A DNA stretch of 64,000 bases from the NCBI GenBank assembly GCA_904066235.2, contig CAJFCV020000001.1, positions 496,001-560,000 of the forward strand. Direction: 5' to 3'. Positions 1-9,574 of the stretch are shown here, one piece after another. Source of the stretch: Bursaphelenchus xylophilus. Taxonomy: Eukaryota; Nematoda; Chromadorea; Rhabditida; Aphelenchoididae. Position 1 is the first letter of the stretch, and the number at the start of each line of letters is the position of its first letter. The notes beneath the pieces were generated by a model, which saw only the letters and a program-made list of their open reading frames with translations, did no database searches and was not told the origin of the DNA. A program made the translations under genes and the position numbers.

Positions 1-1090
1 TCAAAACCCGCGTCCACTTCGACAATAACATCATTCTGGAAGCAAATTTGATTAAACTTGCCATGGATAACATAAAATTCTCTCAGTTCTTGTCTAAAAT
101 CCGAAAACAACAAATAAAAACAACTTACTGACTCTGGACTTTCACCGACAGCCTGTGGAAAATAGATCATCTCGTCCGCGGCGGCTCCAGCATCCAGATC
201 TTCTCTTCGGTCATGGTTAACATGTTCTTCAACGGATTCGAAGACCAACACCTTGTTCAGACCGATAACCACCGTCCTCCGGACCTCGCAGTCCTTTTTG
301 GAGCAAATGTAGTAGATGGTGGTGGAATCTCGAGATGAGGTCTTTGAATTTCGGTGAAATCCACGCTTCATTCCTTCCCAGGCCTCGGAAAAGGCTTCAT
401 GAGAGTTGAAGGTGGCCAGAAGACGTTGAGGCTTTGCTACTGAGCGGGTCTGAAGAGAGAAGAACGTCATAGATATGTACTTCTAGCGTTTTTTAAAATT
501 TTGAGGAGATTTTTTGTCTGATATTGTACTGGGCCAAAAACAATAAAGCAGATCAAAATCTAGGTTTGAAATCAGCTAAATTGACCTGTGCAGCTCCAGA
601 AATCTGAATGGAATCAGAAAATTCAAGAATTTCAAAAGAACCCACTGAAACAATTCCGAAAGCAAAAATTTATGTTGTTTTAGGTAGCAATTTTTAGAAG
701 AGGTCGAAAAGCAATGTCTTTTCTCAAAATCCGGCAAATGAAGCAATTGCAAACCTCAACATAGTGTTGTGCCAAGTATTAAATGCAAAATTGGCCTGTA
801 ATTTTACCTATATTACCCATGGCGTAAAACTCTATGTTTGACATCACTAAACCAAAGTAAATCTTTTTTTCTTGATCTCACAGCATCTAAACATCAAGGA
901 AAATATTCAAAATACCTACTCTCTTTTTTGCGACCTCATTTTCGACGACAGGAGCAATATTATCCGCCGAAGTTCCAACATCTACGTCTTCATCGCATTG
1001 AACCGGTTCCATTTGGATGTTTGTTCCCAAATCCAGCTCCATTCTGGCCAAAGGGGCCAGAATGGGCTGGGATTCAGGAGGATTTGACAT
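1..1090 (-). CDS. WRKY/FLYWCH-like zinc-finger protein, 5' part
   Basis: Two exons are supported. Exon 1 is 1090-920 (57 codons, ATG at 1090, donor GTAGGT). Exon 2 starts at 449 after a strong polypyrimidine CTTCAG acceptor and runs off the window. Both junctions are phase 0. Exon 1 encodes an acidic, low-complexity leader. Exon 2 encodes a W..MKRGFHRN...YYIC-x4-C...HVNH pattern, a C-C-H-H zinc-binding arrangement like the WRKY-GCM1/FLYWCH fold found in nematode transcription factors and in MULE transposase N-termini. A GTAAG at 128-124 and a TTTTAG about 35 bases further on could define an intron. However, the open frame continues straight through this point (YVIHGKFNQICFQNDV), while splicing there breaks it, so I keep it unspliced. 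Function is inferred from the Cys/His spacing only. A domesticated transposase is the main alternative. Confidence 0.6.
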
Positions 1091-2935
1091 CCGATCGAAT
1101 CTAAAATAATGTTTTTCTCTTTTTCAATGCCAAGTTTCATTTCGTCCAAAAATCCGATAACAAGTTGGCGGAATGCCACAAATCCAAAGAGTGACGGATA
1201 AGTCGGTTTACTGTTGCATAAGGGATTTGTGATGATGTTTTTTTCTGCTATGAACTTTCCTTTACTCAATTTTTTTTTATTTTTTCCAGATTTTACAATT
1301 TGTAGATACAAAGAAAAAAATTATTTTTTCTCTGACCCACCCTCCTCATTTTGCGTGCTCTCTCACAAAGATCGTTGAATATCTCGGTTCCCCTTGAAAA
1401 TTATGATCTGAAATTTTTAGGGATTAATTTGTGAACTATTTAGAGTATCTGTGCCAAATTTGATGACATATAAGAAAAAAAAATTTTGCGAAAAATTATT
1501 TTCTTGAAATTTTTGCCAAAAATATCTTATCTCGAGTTCAACAACAACATTTTGGCTCTGTCAAACCCACAAAGATTGCTTTTTACAATCGGAAATTTCG
1601 AAAAACGGTAGACTTGTCAATCAACTCTCGAAATGTCATCGAAAAAACCTTGATTTCTTCAAATCATCGCCAAAAAAGGGTTCAATTCGAAAATTAAAAA
1701 AACTTTTTTTGCTGATCATAACCTGTTTCTAAAAAAATCTGCAAGTTGTAGTCTAGGATCAGCTGAAAGATGAAGTATTTGTCGCTTGATATTAATCTTG
1801 ATGTGTGTGGTTTATTGCTCCTCCTGATCGATAAGCAACTTCTTATAAAGGGCGTGGAAAGGGGCGGCTGCCGTAGGGCAAGTGTCATACAGAGCGTTTG
1901 GGTAATGAATTGACTAGTGAGCGCTGCCAAACCCTTCTCAGAGGTCGATGATTTTTTTGGGATTTTTATTTTTTTTTAAAACTTTCCATGTGAATTTTCG
2001 CATGAAAAGTTTCATAGCTATTTCTACCATAGAGGGTAATGTTTCCACAAAAAATCAATTTTTTCCGCACGAAACTGCCAAAGTTATGGTCAAAAAGTGT
2101 TTTTCTCTCTGACCGCTCTCCGCGCTTAGCGTACTCTCTCGGCCGCAGAGATCGTTGAATATCTCGATTCTCCCTGCAAAGCGCGAGCTAAAACTTTCAG
2201 GAATTGATACTTACAGGGGAAGTACTCCAAGTGCGACGCTCAGATTTTGATGAAACTTGGCACAAATTTAGAACAATTTTTTCCAAAATATATGCGAGAA
2301 TCCTAGCTCACGCTTTGCAGAAACAACCGAGATTTTTAGATCGAAAGTCGGCCAAAATTTAGGACTTTTTGCCGAATTTCGTCACGAAAAGTTTCATGCC
2401 TATTTCTACCGTAAAGGATAATGTTTCTACAAAAAATCAAAATTTTCCGCACGAAACTGCCAAAGTTATGGCCAAGAAGCGTTTTTCTCTCTGACCGCTC
2501 TCCACGTTTAGCGTGCTCTCTCGGCGGCAAAAATCGTTCGATATCTCGGCGGCGCCGGCAAAGCGCGAGCTAAAACTTTCAGGAATTGATACTTAGTTCA
2601 TGACATGTGCACAAAATGTAAAGAAAATCTGAGCGTCGAACTTGGTGTACTTGTCCTGTAAGACATATGCGGCTCGCGTTTTGCAGAGACGATCGTGAGT
2701 TTTAGATCGGACTTTGGAGAAAAAAGTGAAATTTTTCGACGACATTTGCGATGAGAAAACAAACGGTACACGTGCGGTCAAGGATTTTGCGACATTACAG
2801 AGTGCAATTTTTTCGAAATTTTTCGTCAAATTTTTTTGCTTCGTGTAAAAAATAGTTTTTTTTTTGATTTTGCACAGTGCGCTATCGAATATTTTTTCTT
2901 GCACTGCGCTACAAAAAAAAATTGATGACAAAATG
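1091..2935. repeat. Intergenic DNA with copies of dispersed repeat R1
   Basis: No gene is seen. Around 1331-1400, 2101-2260 and 2490-2660 are diverged copies of a dispersed repeat (R1). It contains CTCTCTGACCGCTCTCC, then GCGTACTCTCTCGGC, then ATCGTTGAATATCTCGG. One end reads CTTACAGGGGAAGTACTCC followed by GCGACGCTCAGATTT. Other R1 copies lie at about 33110-33510, 37780-37930, 42440-42840, 44570-44680, 46690-47140, 50560-50780 and 59440-60260. Open frames here on either strand are repeat-derived. Confidence 0.6.
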
Positions 2936-2936
2936 T

Positions 2937-3090
2937 CAGTCTGTCGGGAAAATAATGAGCATTTTCTTGCTGCGTCAATCGTGTCGCTGAAGTGAAAAGC
3001 AATTTCATTTTCTCCGTGACACAATTCATTTTCTCGGCGGAGATGCGATTTTCGATGCGACAGAATGCTCATTATTTTCCCGACAGACTG
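2937..3090. mobile_element. MITE, family M1 (GAGCA subfamily)
   Basis: A 154-bp element with perfect ends: CAGTCTGTCGGGAAAATAAT on the left and its reverse complement on the right, with a GTCGCTGAAGTGAAAAGCAA interior. It has no coding capacity. It is one of about 20 copies in the window. Confidence 0.85.
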
Positions 3091-3119
3091 GCAAATTAAA
3101 AAAAATACATATTCTTTAT

Positions 3120-5142
3120 TTATTGGACTAAAAACGCGGCGACTAAGACTACAAACGGTATAATGCCAACCATGTTAGCTGCTGATTTCTCGATCGTTAT
3201 GGACACTTCCGGCTCTTTGGTTGGCGTTGAAGCAGGCTCTCTCTCCGGTTGCTCATGGTGTTCGCCTTCGCGGAAGCCTTGAGGTTCACCAGCTTGATGG
3301 CCATCGTCCGGTCCCAGCCCTCCTCCCGGCCGACGTGCTGGGGTTTGCCGACTTAGAAGCTGCTGAGGCGAGTCGGTAGGGGGCTGCGGGGGACTCGGAT
3401 CCGCTTGATTCTCCTCTGCAAAGGACCTGGCATAAATGACGGTCACTGAAAATATAATTGATAAACGAACAATCTTACAATTACATATAAGAATATCAGT
3501 CTGTCGGGAAAATAATGAGCACTCTGCCGCATCGAAAATCGCATCGCCGCCGAGTAAATGAATTTTGTCGTGGAGAAAATCAAATTGCTTTCATTTCAGC
3601 GACGTGATTCGACGCAGCGACAGTGTGCTCATTATTTTCCCGACAGACTGATATTTTATCATAATTTTTTTTGTGATAAGCACAGTGAAAAATTAAACAA
3701 AAAAAAAAATTTTTTTTACACAATACAAAAATAAAAAAATAAAAAAAATTTTTATGCAAAATTTCAAAAAAAAATTGCACTGTGCAATGTCGCAAAATCA
3801 AATTTTATGGATGTCGCTCGCACCCTGACTTTTTTCGCACAGTGCAAGTCGCTTGAGTGATTTTCGCGACACGCACTGTGCGAAAACAAAACTTTCTCTC
3901 TGCACTGTGCAATTTCTTGTTTTTTGCACCGTGCAACAGGCTTTTTCGGGTTGTCGCTTGCACCCTGACTTTTTTCGCACAGTGCAAACGCCAAAAATCA
4001 GTCCGGCGACTTTCCAGAACGATTAGAATTTGTTTGCACTGTGCAAAAAATTTTTTTTTGCCGCCGCACTGTGCAAGTTCCAATTTTCCTTTTTTTGCCA
4101 ATTGTAAAGTCAAAAAAAATGATTTTTTCCGAGACACTCGAAAAAACCAAACAACTTCCAAAAAAACTAACATAAGAGTACAATTTTTTTAGGGTTCCCT
4201 AAAAATTAGTTGTAACCCGGAAAGGGCGAATTTTATCGTTGTAAATAGGGTCATAAACACTTCAATTCCGTCTAAACCAATTGATAAAACCCAGACTTTG
4301 AAAACAAAATTTCACTCATAAGGTGGGTTTTCGTGACTTTTTGGCGATTTTTGGCGTTTTTGTCGCTGCACTGTGCGCAAATTTTTCTTTTTTCGCATTG
4401 CACGGTGCGGTGTTGCAAACTCGGTTGAACGCACTGTGCAACCCAGAAAAAATTATTTTTTTTTTTGCACTGTGCAAAAAAGAACTCAAATTCTGCACCG
4501 TGCAATGTGCTAAGGCTTTGATTGCACTGTGCGTTTTTTCTTTGCACTGTGCGCGGCAACGTTTTTTGCGTCGCACTGTGCACAAAAAAAATTTGATTTT
4601 GGGTCGCACAGTGCGGACAATTTTTGGGATTTCGACACAAAATTTCCGCACCGTGCGCCACAAAAGAGTTTGTTGTCGCGCACGGTGCACAAAAAAGTTT
4701 TGAAGTTTACTGTGGCGCACTGTGCAAAAAGGTCAAAAGTCTTCCTGCACGGTGCGAAAAGACATCTTTTGGCACTGTGCAAAAAAAGTCTGAAAGTTTC
4801 CTACACGGTGCGAAAAAGTTTTTTCTGCACTGTGCAAAAAAAAGAAACTAAAATTTTCTGCACTGTGCAAACAATTTTTTGTACCGCACGGTGCAAAAAA
4901 AGTCTAAAAGTTTCCTGCACTGTGCAAAAACGTTTTTTGTGCCGCACTGTGCAAAAAAATTTTGTACAGCACTGTGCAACCGATTTCTGGAGGGGATTTT
5001 TTTTTGATGCGCACCATGTGAATAATTTCCCGTACTCTTCAAATAGATAAAAGCATAGGAAAAAAAAATGTTTTTAATGAGTAAAAAAATTGTTTTTGGA
5101 CTTACCGATGAAAATTAGAAGCGTTGAAGATCGACCAACCAT
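3120..5142 (-). CDS. Small secreted Pro-rich protein with GPI-anchor-like tail (copy 2)
   Basis: Exon 1 is 5142-5106 (12 codons plus 1 base, donor GTAAG). Exon 2 is 3445-3120 (acceptor TTTTCAG). The join completes a Val codon and gives about 120 aa. Residues 1-20 form a signal peptide (MVGRSSTLLIFIVTVIYARS). The middle is rich in Pro, Gly, Glu and charged residues. The last ~18 residues are hydrophobic (VGIIPFVVLVAAFLVQ) and end at the C-terminus, as in GPI-anchored precursors. The gene just upstream (6309-5333) has the same two-exon layout, intron phase, ending and size, so the pair is a tandem duplication. The 1.66 kb intron is filled with GCACNGTGC palindromes and one MITE. The family is not recognised. 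A cell-surface or mucin-like coat protein is only an inference. Confidence 0.65.
3497..3650. mobile_element. MITE, family M1 (GAGCA subfamily)
   Basis: A 154-bp copy inside the intron of the secreted-protein gene. Including the flanks it reads TATCAGTCTGTCGGG at one end and CCCGACAGACTGATA at the other, consistent with a TA target duplication as in Tc1/mariner-type MITEs. Confidence 0.9.
3770..4080. repeat. GCACNGTGC palindrome array
   Basis: About ten copies of the 9-bp palindrome GCAC-N-GTGC, often extended to TTGCACNGTGCAA, separated by 20-40 bases of AT-rich spacer. It lies within the intron of the gene at 3120-5142. Frames on both strands stay open only because the units repeat. Confidence 0.9.
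4200..4315. repeat. Unique-sequence repeat between palindrome arrays
   Basis: About 110 bp (TTAGTTGTAACCCG, then TTTTATCGTTGT, then TCATAAACACTTCAATTCC). It is matched in reverse orientation at about 14150-14260, again directly beside a GCACNGTGC array. Confidence 0.6.
4364..4982. repeat. GCACNGTGC palindrome array, densest copy
   Basis: Roughly 21 palindromes in 620 bp, one about every 30 bases. The middle base is T, A, C or G. Spacers are AT-rich. It lies in the same intron as the 3770-4080 array. No product is expected. Confidence 0.9.
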
Positions 5143-5332
5143 TTTTCGTATCTCATTAGGAACAAATGAAAAATTATTTAGCCTTCCTATCGGATTTATC
5201 GTAAAAAAATCGTCGATTTTTTGAAATTAAAAATTAAAAAAAAAAAATTTTTTTTTTTAATTTTTTGATTTTCACTATGAAATTCAGCTCCAAAAACCTC
5301 AATACTTATTTATTTTAACACATAAAATAGAT

Positions 5333-6309
5333 TTATTTGAGCAAAAAGGCCGCAAATAAGATCATAGGAGGCATAACGAAGAGAGTGGACGAGGCCGAAG
5401 TGGCGGCGGTGGTGGTTTGGTTTGTCTCGGAGGCGTCGGTCGAAACTACAGGAGCCGGTGCCGGCGCCAGAGTCGTGGTTGTGGTGGTCGTAGTAGGGGC
5501 CGGTGGGGGCGGTGGAGCCGGTGTGGCCGTTGGGGCCGGCGGGGCCGGTGGGGCCGGTGGTTGCGTTGGGGCCGGTGGAGCCGGGTTTTCCTCATTTTGA
5601 CCTTGTCCTTGGACATAAACAGCCACTGGAAATAAAAAAATTAGAATCGAAAAAAAATTTTTACAGTGAAAAAATTTCTAAGTTTCTTGCACGGTGCAAA
5701 AAAATTTTTGTACTGCACTGTGCGAAAAAATCTAAAAATTTTTCTGCACTGTGCAACCAATTATTTGTTCAGAAATTTTGCACAGTGCAATGCAAATGCA
5801 ATTTTTTTGCACCATGCGAAAAAGTGTTTTCGTACTGCACTGTGCAACCAAATTTTTCGCAAACTTTTGTACTGCACTGTGCGAAAATAATCTCCAAATT
5901 TTTCTGCACTGTGCGATCATTTTTTCTCCCAGAAATTTTGCACAGTGCAATGCAAAATAGATTTTTTTTGCACCGTGCAAAAAAACTTATTTATTTTCGC
6001 ACTGCACTGTGCAAACAAAAACTTCGAAAAAATTTCTTGCACCGTGCGAAAAATTCCTTTAGTACTGCACTGTGCAAGAAAATATTTTTGTTCCGCACGG
6101 TGCAAAAAAAATTTTTTTTACGCACCGTGCATCCATGCTCCGACAAATCTTCAAAATTTTGCACAGTGCAAAAAAAACCGTTTCTGCCGCACTGTGCAAA
6201 ACATAAAAAAAAACAATTTTTATGTTTTGCACCGCTCCCACTATCACCCCAATTCCCCAAACTTACCCACGAACACCAACAACAGGATCTTCCAGATGCG
6301 ACCAGCCAT
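5333..6309 (-). CDS. Small secreted Pro/Thr-rich protein with GPI-anchor-like tail (copy 1)
   Basis: Exon 1 is 6309-6267 (14 codons plus 1 base, donor GTAAG). Exon 2 is 5625-5333 (acceptor TTTCCAG). The join makes a Val codon and gives about 111 aa. MAGRIWKILLLVFVVAVYVQ is a clear signal peptide. Residues ~30-85 are PAPPAPT/PPAPPAP repeats followed by a run of eight Thr, a probable O-glycosylated mucin-like stalk. The C-terminus (LFVMPPMILFAAFLLK) is hydrophobic and terminal, as in GPI precursors. It is a paralog of the next gene downstream, with the same architecture. The high-GC repeat tract in exon 2 produces long opposite-strand open frames that are shadows. Function unknown; a surface coat or cuticle-associated role is inferred from composition only. 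Confidence 0.7.
5689..6203. repeat. GCACNGTGC palindrome array in intron
   Basis: About 18 palindromes at ~30-base spacing fill nearly the whole 640-base intron of the gene at 5333-6309. Both orientations and several middle bases are present. Confidence 0.9.
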
Positions 6310-6951
6310 TTTTACACGTTTCGCCGGAACAAATGAAGCTTTCCCCCGATTTCCATGGCTTTTATCGTGAAAAAATGCTCGATTTCACATTACGAAAATT
6401 TGAATAAAGAAAAATTTTTGCGTAGGATTGACTTTTAGGGCATTTTGAAAAAAAACGCGAGATTTTTTTTTCAAAAATTCAAATTTCCCGCCAATTTCAA
6501 AAAAGCTTGGCATTCTGTTTCAGCCGTCGAAAACCGGTCAATAATGTTTTATCTAGCTCCCAGATGACTTAAAATACGTGGACTACAATTTTTTCCGCCT
6601 AATTTCTTGTCTTTGGCGCTTAGACATCAATTTTATATTCTCCATGAGGATCAAAAGTTCGACTAAAAAATCGTAAACAATTTTGGAACCGTCTATAAAT
6701 CTATACGAACTACATGACCTAGATAAAATACAGATGATTTACACAGCGTAGGAAGCTCTATTTCATCACCTGCGACCTTGTTTTAGACGTCAGATAGGGG
6801 TCTTTAAAAAATTTAATTTTTCAAAAAATTACTGTATCGTATGTTCCAGATATTGATGTTATTACAACAAGAATTCTGTGGGCTATTCGCTACAGCCAAA
6901 AATTTTTTCAAAAATCGAGCAAAAGGCTTCATTTTGGCCTCATTTTTCAGG

Positions 6952-8769
6952 ATGTCCCTTCTTTTCCGCACTGTGCGCTCCCCTTCCCTTCAATTGGCCA
7001 GATCGTTGTCCCAGCGGCAGGTCCTCGACCCCAGTTATGTCATGCCGGATGGGAGAGTGTTGTCGATTCAGCGTGCCGAGGAATCGGATCTCAATTTGCT
7101 CTTCAAATTCTTCAAAGAGAACTTTTCGGTTCAAGAGCCGCTCTCTCGTTATTTGGGGATAAAATACGAGGATTTCGGGATTTTATTTTATGGCCCGGTC
7201 TTCAAAAGAGCCTTGGAATGTGGGTTGAGCACCATGGCGTTTGATGGCGATGAGCTGGTCGCGGTTTCGACGATTACTGTGAATGACGTCATCAGAGAAA
7301 AGGTTGATTTTGGGAAAACCGAGTTTGGAAAAGGTAAATGGGTTGTGTGAAAGGTGCTAAAACGTTTTTATTAGGGCCTGGGATCTTGTAAAAAATTTTC
7401 TGCAAAGAGGAAAAATCGTATTTTAGGCCAATTCTGACAAAAATGCCTCAAAATCGCCGTTTTTTGCCTAAAAATAGCAAAAAACATCATGATTCAATAT
7501 TTTAAGAGGACGTCAGCTTCTGTAAAATTATTTTTTAAGGCCTCAAAAGTTTTTTTCGTTTCAAAAACTTCAATTTTACCCCCTTTTCAGTGAAAAATCA
7601 AAAAAATTTCAAAATTAAAAAAAATATTTTTTTTTTTAGAATTCGACGAGAATATGAAAAAATTTGGGATTACCCGCTCTACTAGTTACATTTACACCCT
7701 GCTCATTCACGCTGAAGAAATTTCTGCAGCGATTTTGCCGGAAAATGTGAAGCATATCGTCCGTTCCGAAGCTGGAAGTGTTTGTCCGTCGCATAGAGGG
7801 TAAGTTCGGTCAAAAAATTGTGGAAATTGAGCGAAAACGGTCGTAAATGGGCTAACTGACCAAGTTGCCCAAAATGCCCAATTTGCCCAAAATGCCCAAA
7901 TTGCCCAATTTGCCCAAAAATTACAAAAATATATTTTTTTTTCAAAACTGGACAAAAAATCAACTTGCCCAAAATGACCACCAAAATGCCCAAAATAACC
8001 ATTTCGTAATTTCAGAGGTGATGTCCGCCGAAAATTGGCCATTGAGACCTCAAAATTGGCCGAAGCCGAAGGCCTGGAAGTCATGGATGCCATATGTTCG
8101 GCGACTGCGTCCACCAAGGTCATGGGAGATGTAAGCGAGCTCTTATAGTACATACAGTAAAGATTGTTTTCTTCTTGGTTGCACTGTACAGCTCATTTTT
8201 TTATAACGTTTACCCGCACTGTGCAGAAAAGTTTTTTTGGTCATCGCACTGTGCAAAGAAAAATAATACATTATTTCCGTTATTGCACTGTGCGATGCCC
8301 AAAAATGTTTAAAAATTATTTGAAAAATTGCACATTGCCAAAAAATAAAAAAAAAAAAAAAAAAAAATTTTGATCATCGTCGCACTGTGCAAGAAAAATA
8401 AAATTTCGGTTATTATTGCACTGTGCAAAAAAAGATTGAAAATTGCACAGTGAAAAAAACATTTTTTGATCATTGCACCGTGCACGAAAACTTCCAAGAA
8501 TCGCAGAGTGTGGCCGAAGCGAAAAATTCTGCAAGAAAGAATTCGATAACTTTTTTTTCAATTTTCAGCTCGGACTAGTCACCAAATTTCCCATTCTCTA
8601 CAACTCGATTACCGACTACGGCAAGCAGATCATCCCAACGCCTTTGCACGATAATAATACGTCCTTCAACGTCATGCAGGGCTCGATCAAAGAAATCGCC
8701 AGACTGCAGGCGCCGAAACCCGAGACCTGCGAGAAGTATGAGAGGAGAAAAAGAGCGGCTACTGCCTAA
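6952..8769 (+). CDS. GNAT-family N-acetyltransferase (arylalkylamine-type), paralog 1
   Basis: Exons are 6952-7333, 7640-7799, 8016-8130 and 8569-8769, giving 285 aa with all junction phases consistent. The ATG follows TTTTTCAG-G directly, so it is probably trans-spliced. An Arg/Ser-rich N-terminus (FRTVRSPSLQLARSLSQRQ) resembles a mitochondrial presequence. It is followed by the GNAT beta1-alpha1 segment (LSIQRAEESDLNLLFKFFKENFSVQEPL), the beta4/motif-A region (EAGSVCPSHRGGDVRRKLAIETSKLA) and a CSATASTKVMGDLGL motif like the 'AT.S.YSQ' segment of dopamine N-acetyltransferases. These use acetyl-CoA to acetylate arylalkylamines. The usual Q/R-x-x-G-x-G/A loop is RGGDVR here, so cofactor binding may be altered. 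It is the first of three tandem paralogs with near-identical exon lengths. Confidence 0.82.
7855..8010. repeat. GCCCAAAATG minisatellite in intron 2
   Basis: An imperfect repeat of TTGCCCAAAATGCCCAAA units in intron 2 of GNAT paralog 1. Related tracts lie in the opposite orientation at 8840-9310 and, shorter, at about 16660-16710 in the matching intron of paralog 3. Confidence 0.8.
8200..8490. repeat. GCACNGTGC palindrome cluster in intron 3
   Basis: Six or seven palindromes lie within the 438-base third intron of GNAT paralog 1. The same intron of paralogs 2 and 3 is also occupied by this repeat. Confidence 0.85.
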
Positions 8770-8839
8770 ATTTCATTTTTTTGGTCTTTAAAGATGACAT
8801 GACTATCAACTTTATGATTTGAATAAAAAATTAATAAAA

Positions 8840-9320
8840 AAATGGGGCATTTTGGGAAAATTGGGCCTTTTGGGAAGGTTGGGATTTTTTGGTCGATTTT
8901 AGTAATTTCTTGGAGTTTCGGTCGATTTTATTTGTCTGTAGGCTATTTTGGGCAAATCTAAAAGTTCTGATTTTTTGTCGATTTTCGTAATTTCTTGGGG
9001 TTTCGGTGGATTTTATTTGTCTCTAGGCTTTTTTGGGCAATTTGGGCATTTTGGGCAAATTAGGCAATTTGTCGAATGTTGGGATTTTTGGTCAGTTTCC
9101 ATAATTTTTTGGAGTTTTGGTTGGGTTTATTTGCCATTTTTGGTCAATTTGGGCAACTTGGGAATTTTGGTCAGTTTGGGTAACTTGGGCAATTTGCCGA
9201 ATGTTGAGATTTTTGGTCAATTTCCATAATTTCTCCGGGGTTTGGTTTGGTTTATTTGACATTTTGGTCAATTTGGGCACTTTGGTTATTTTGGGCAAGT
9301 TGGGAATTTTGACGAATTTT
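8840..9320. repeat. TTTGGGCAATTTGGGCATTT minisatellite
   Basis: Intergenic imperfect minisatellite of GGGCA/ATTTTGG units, interspersed with TTTTTGGTC..TTTCCATAATTT blocks of ~120 bases. The AATAAA-like end of paralog 1 is at about 8821-8836. No gene is seen; the long Phe/Gly-rich frames are repeat artefacts. Confidence 0.75.
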
Positions 9321-9574
9321 GTTCTATTTTATATGCTCTACCTAAATCAATTCAAGTGCAGCTAATTTTTGCCATTCTGCGATTTTAAGCGGTCATTTCC
9401 CCCTTATTTCCCATTTTCCGCACTGTGCAGTCCAAAAACTTAAAATTTGCACTGTGCCGTACGCTTCAAAGCAAAACGCAGAATTTTTTCTTGAACTTGC
9501 ACTAATCCGGTAGTGAAGTACTGCTCCATTTCCATTTCTCCGGTATCTTCATTCTCGGACCGGTTGTTGGCGTC

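Noticed and set aside
4272..5050. Several overlapping 90-170 aa open frames on both strands, rich in HCAKK/CTVQ
   Set aside because: They are translations of the GCACNGTGC palindrome arrays. The same peptides recur in several frames and on both strands, with no other coding features.
5337..6336. Plus-strand frames of Gly/Ala/Val repeats and a 277-aa frame
   Set aside because: They are antisense to the Pro/Thr-rich exon and continue into the palindrome array; the minus-strand gene explains the region.
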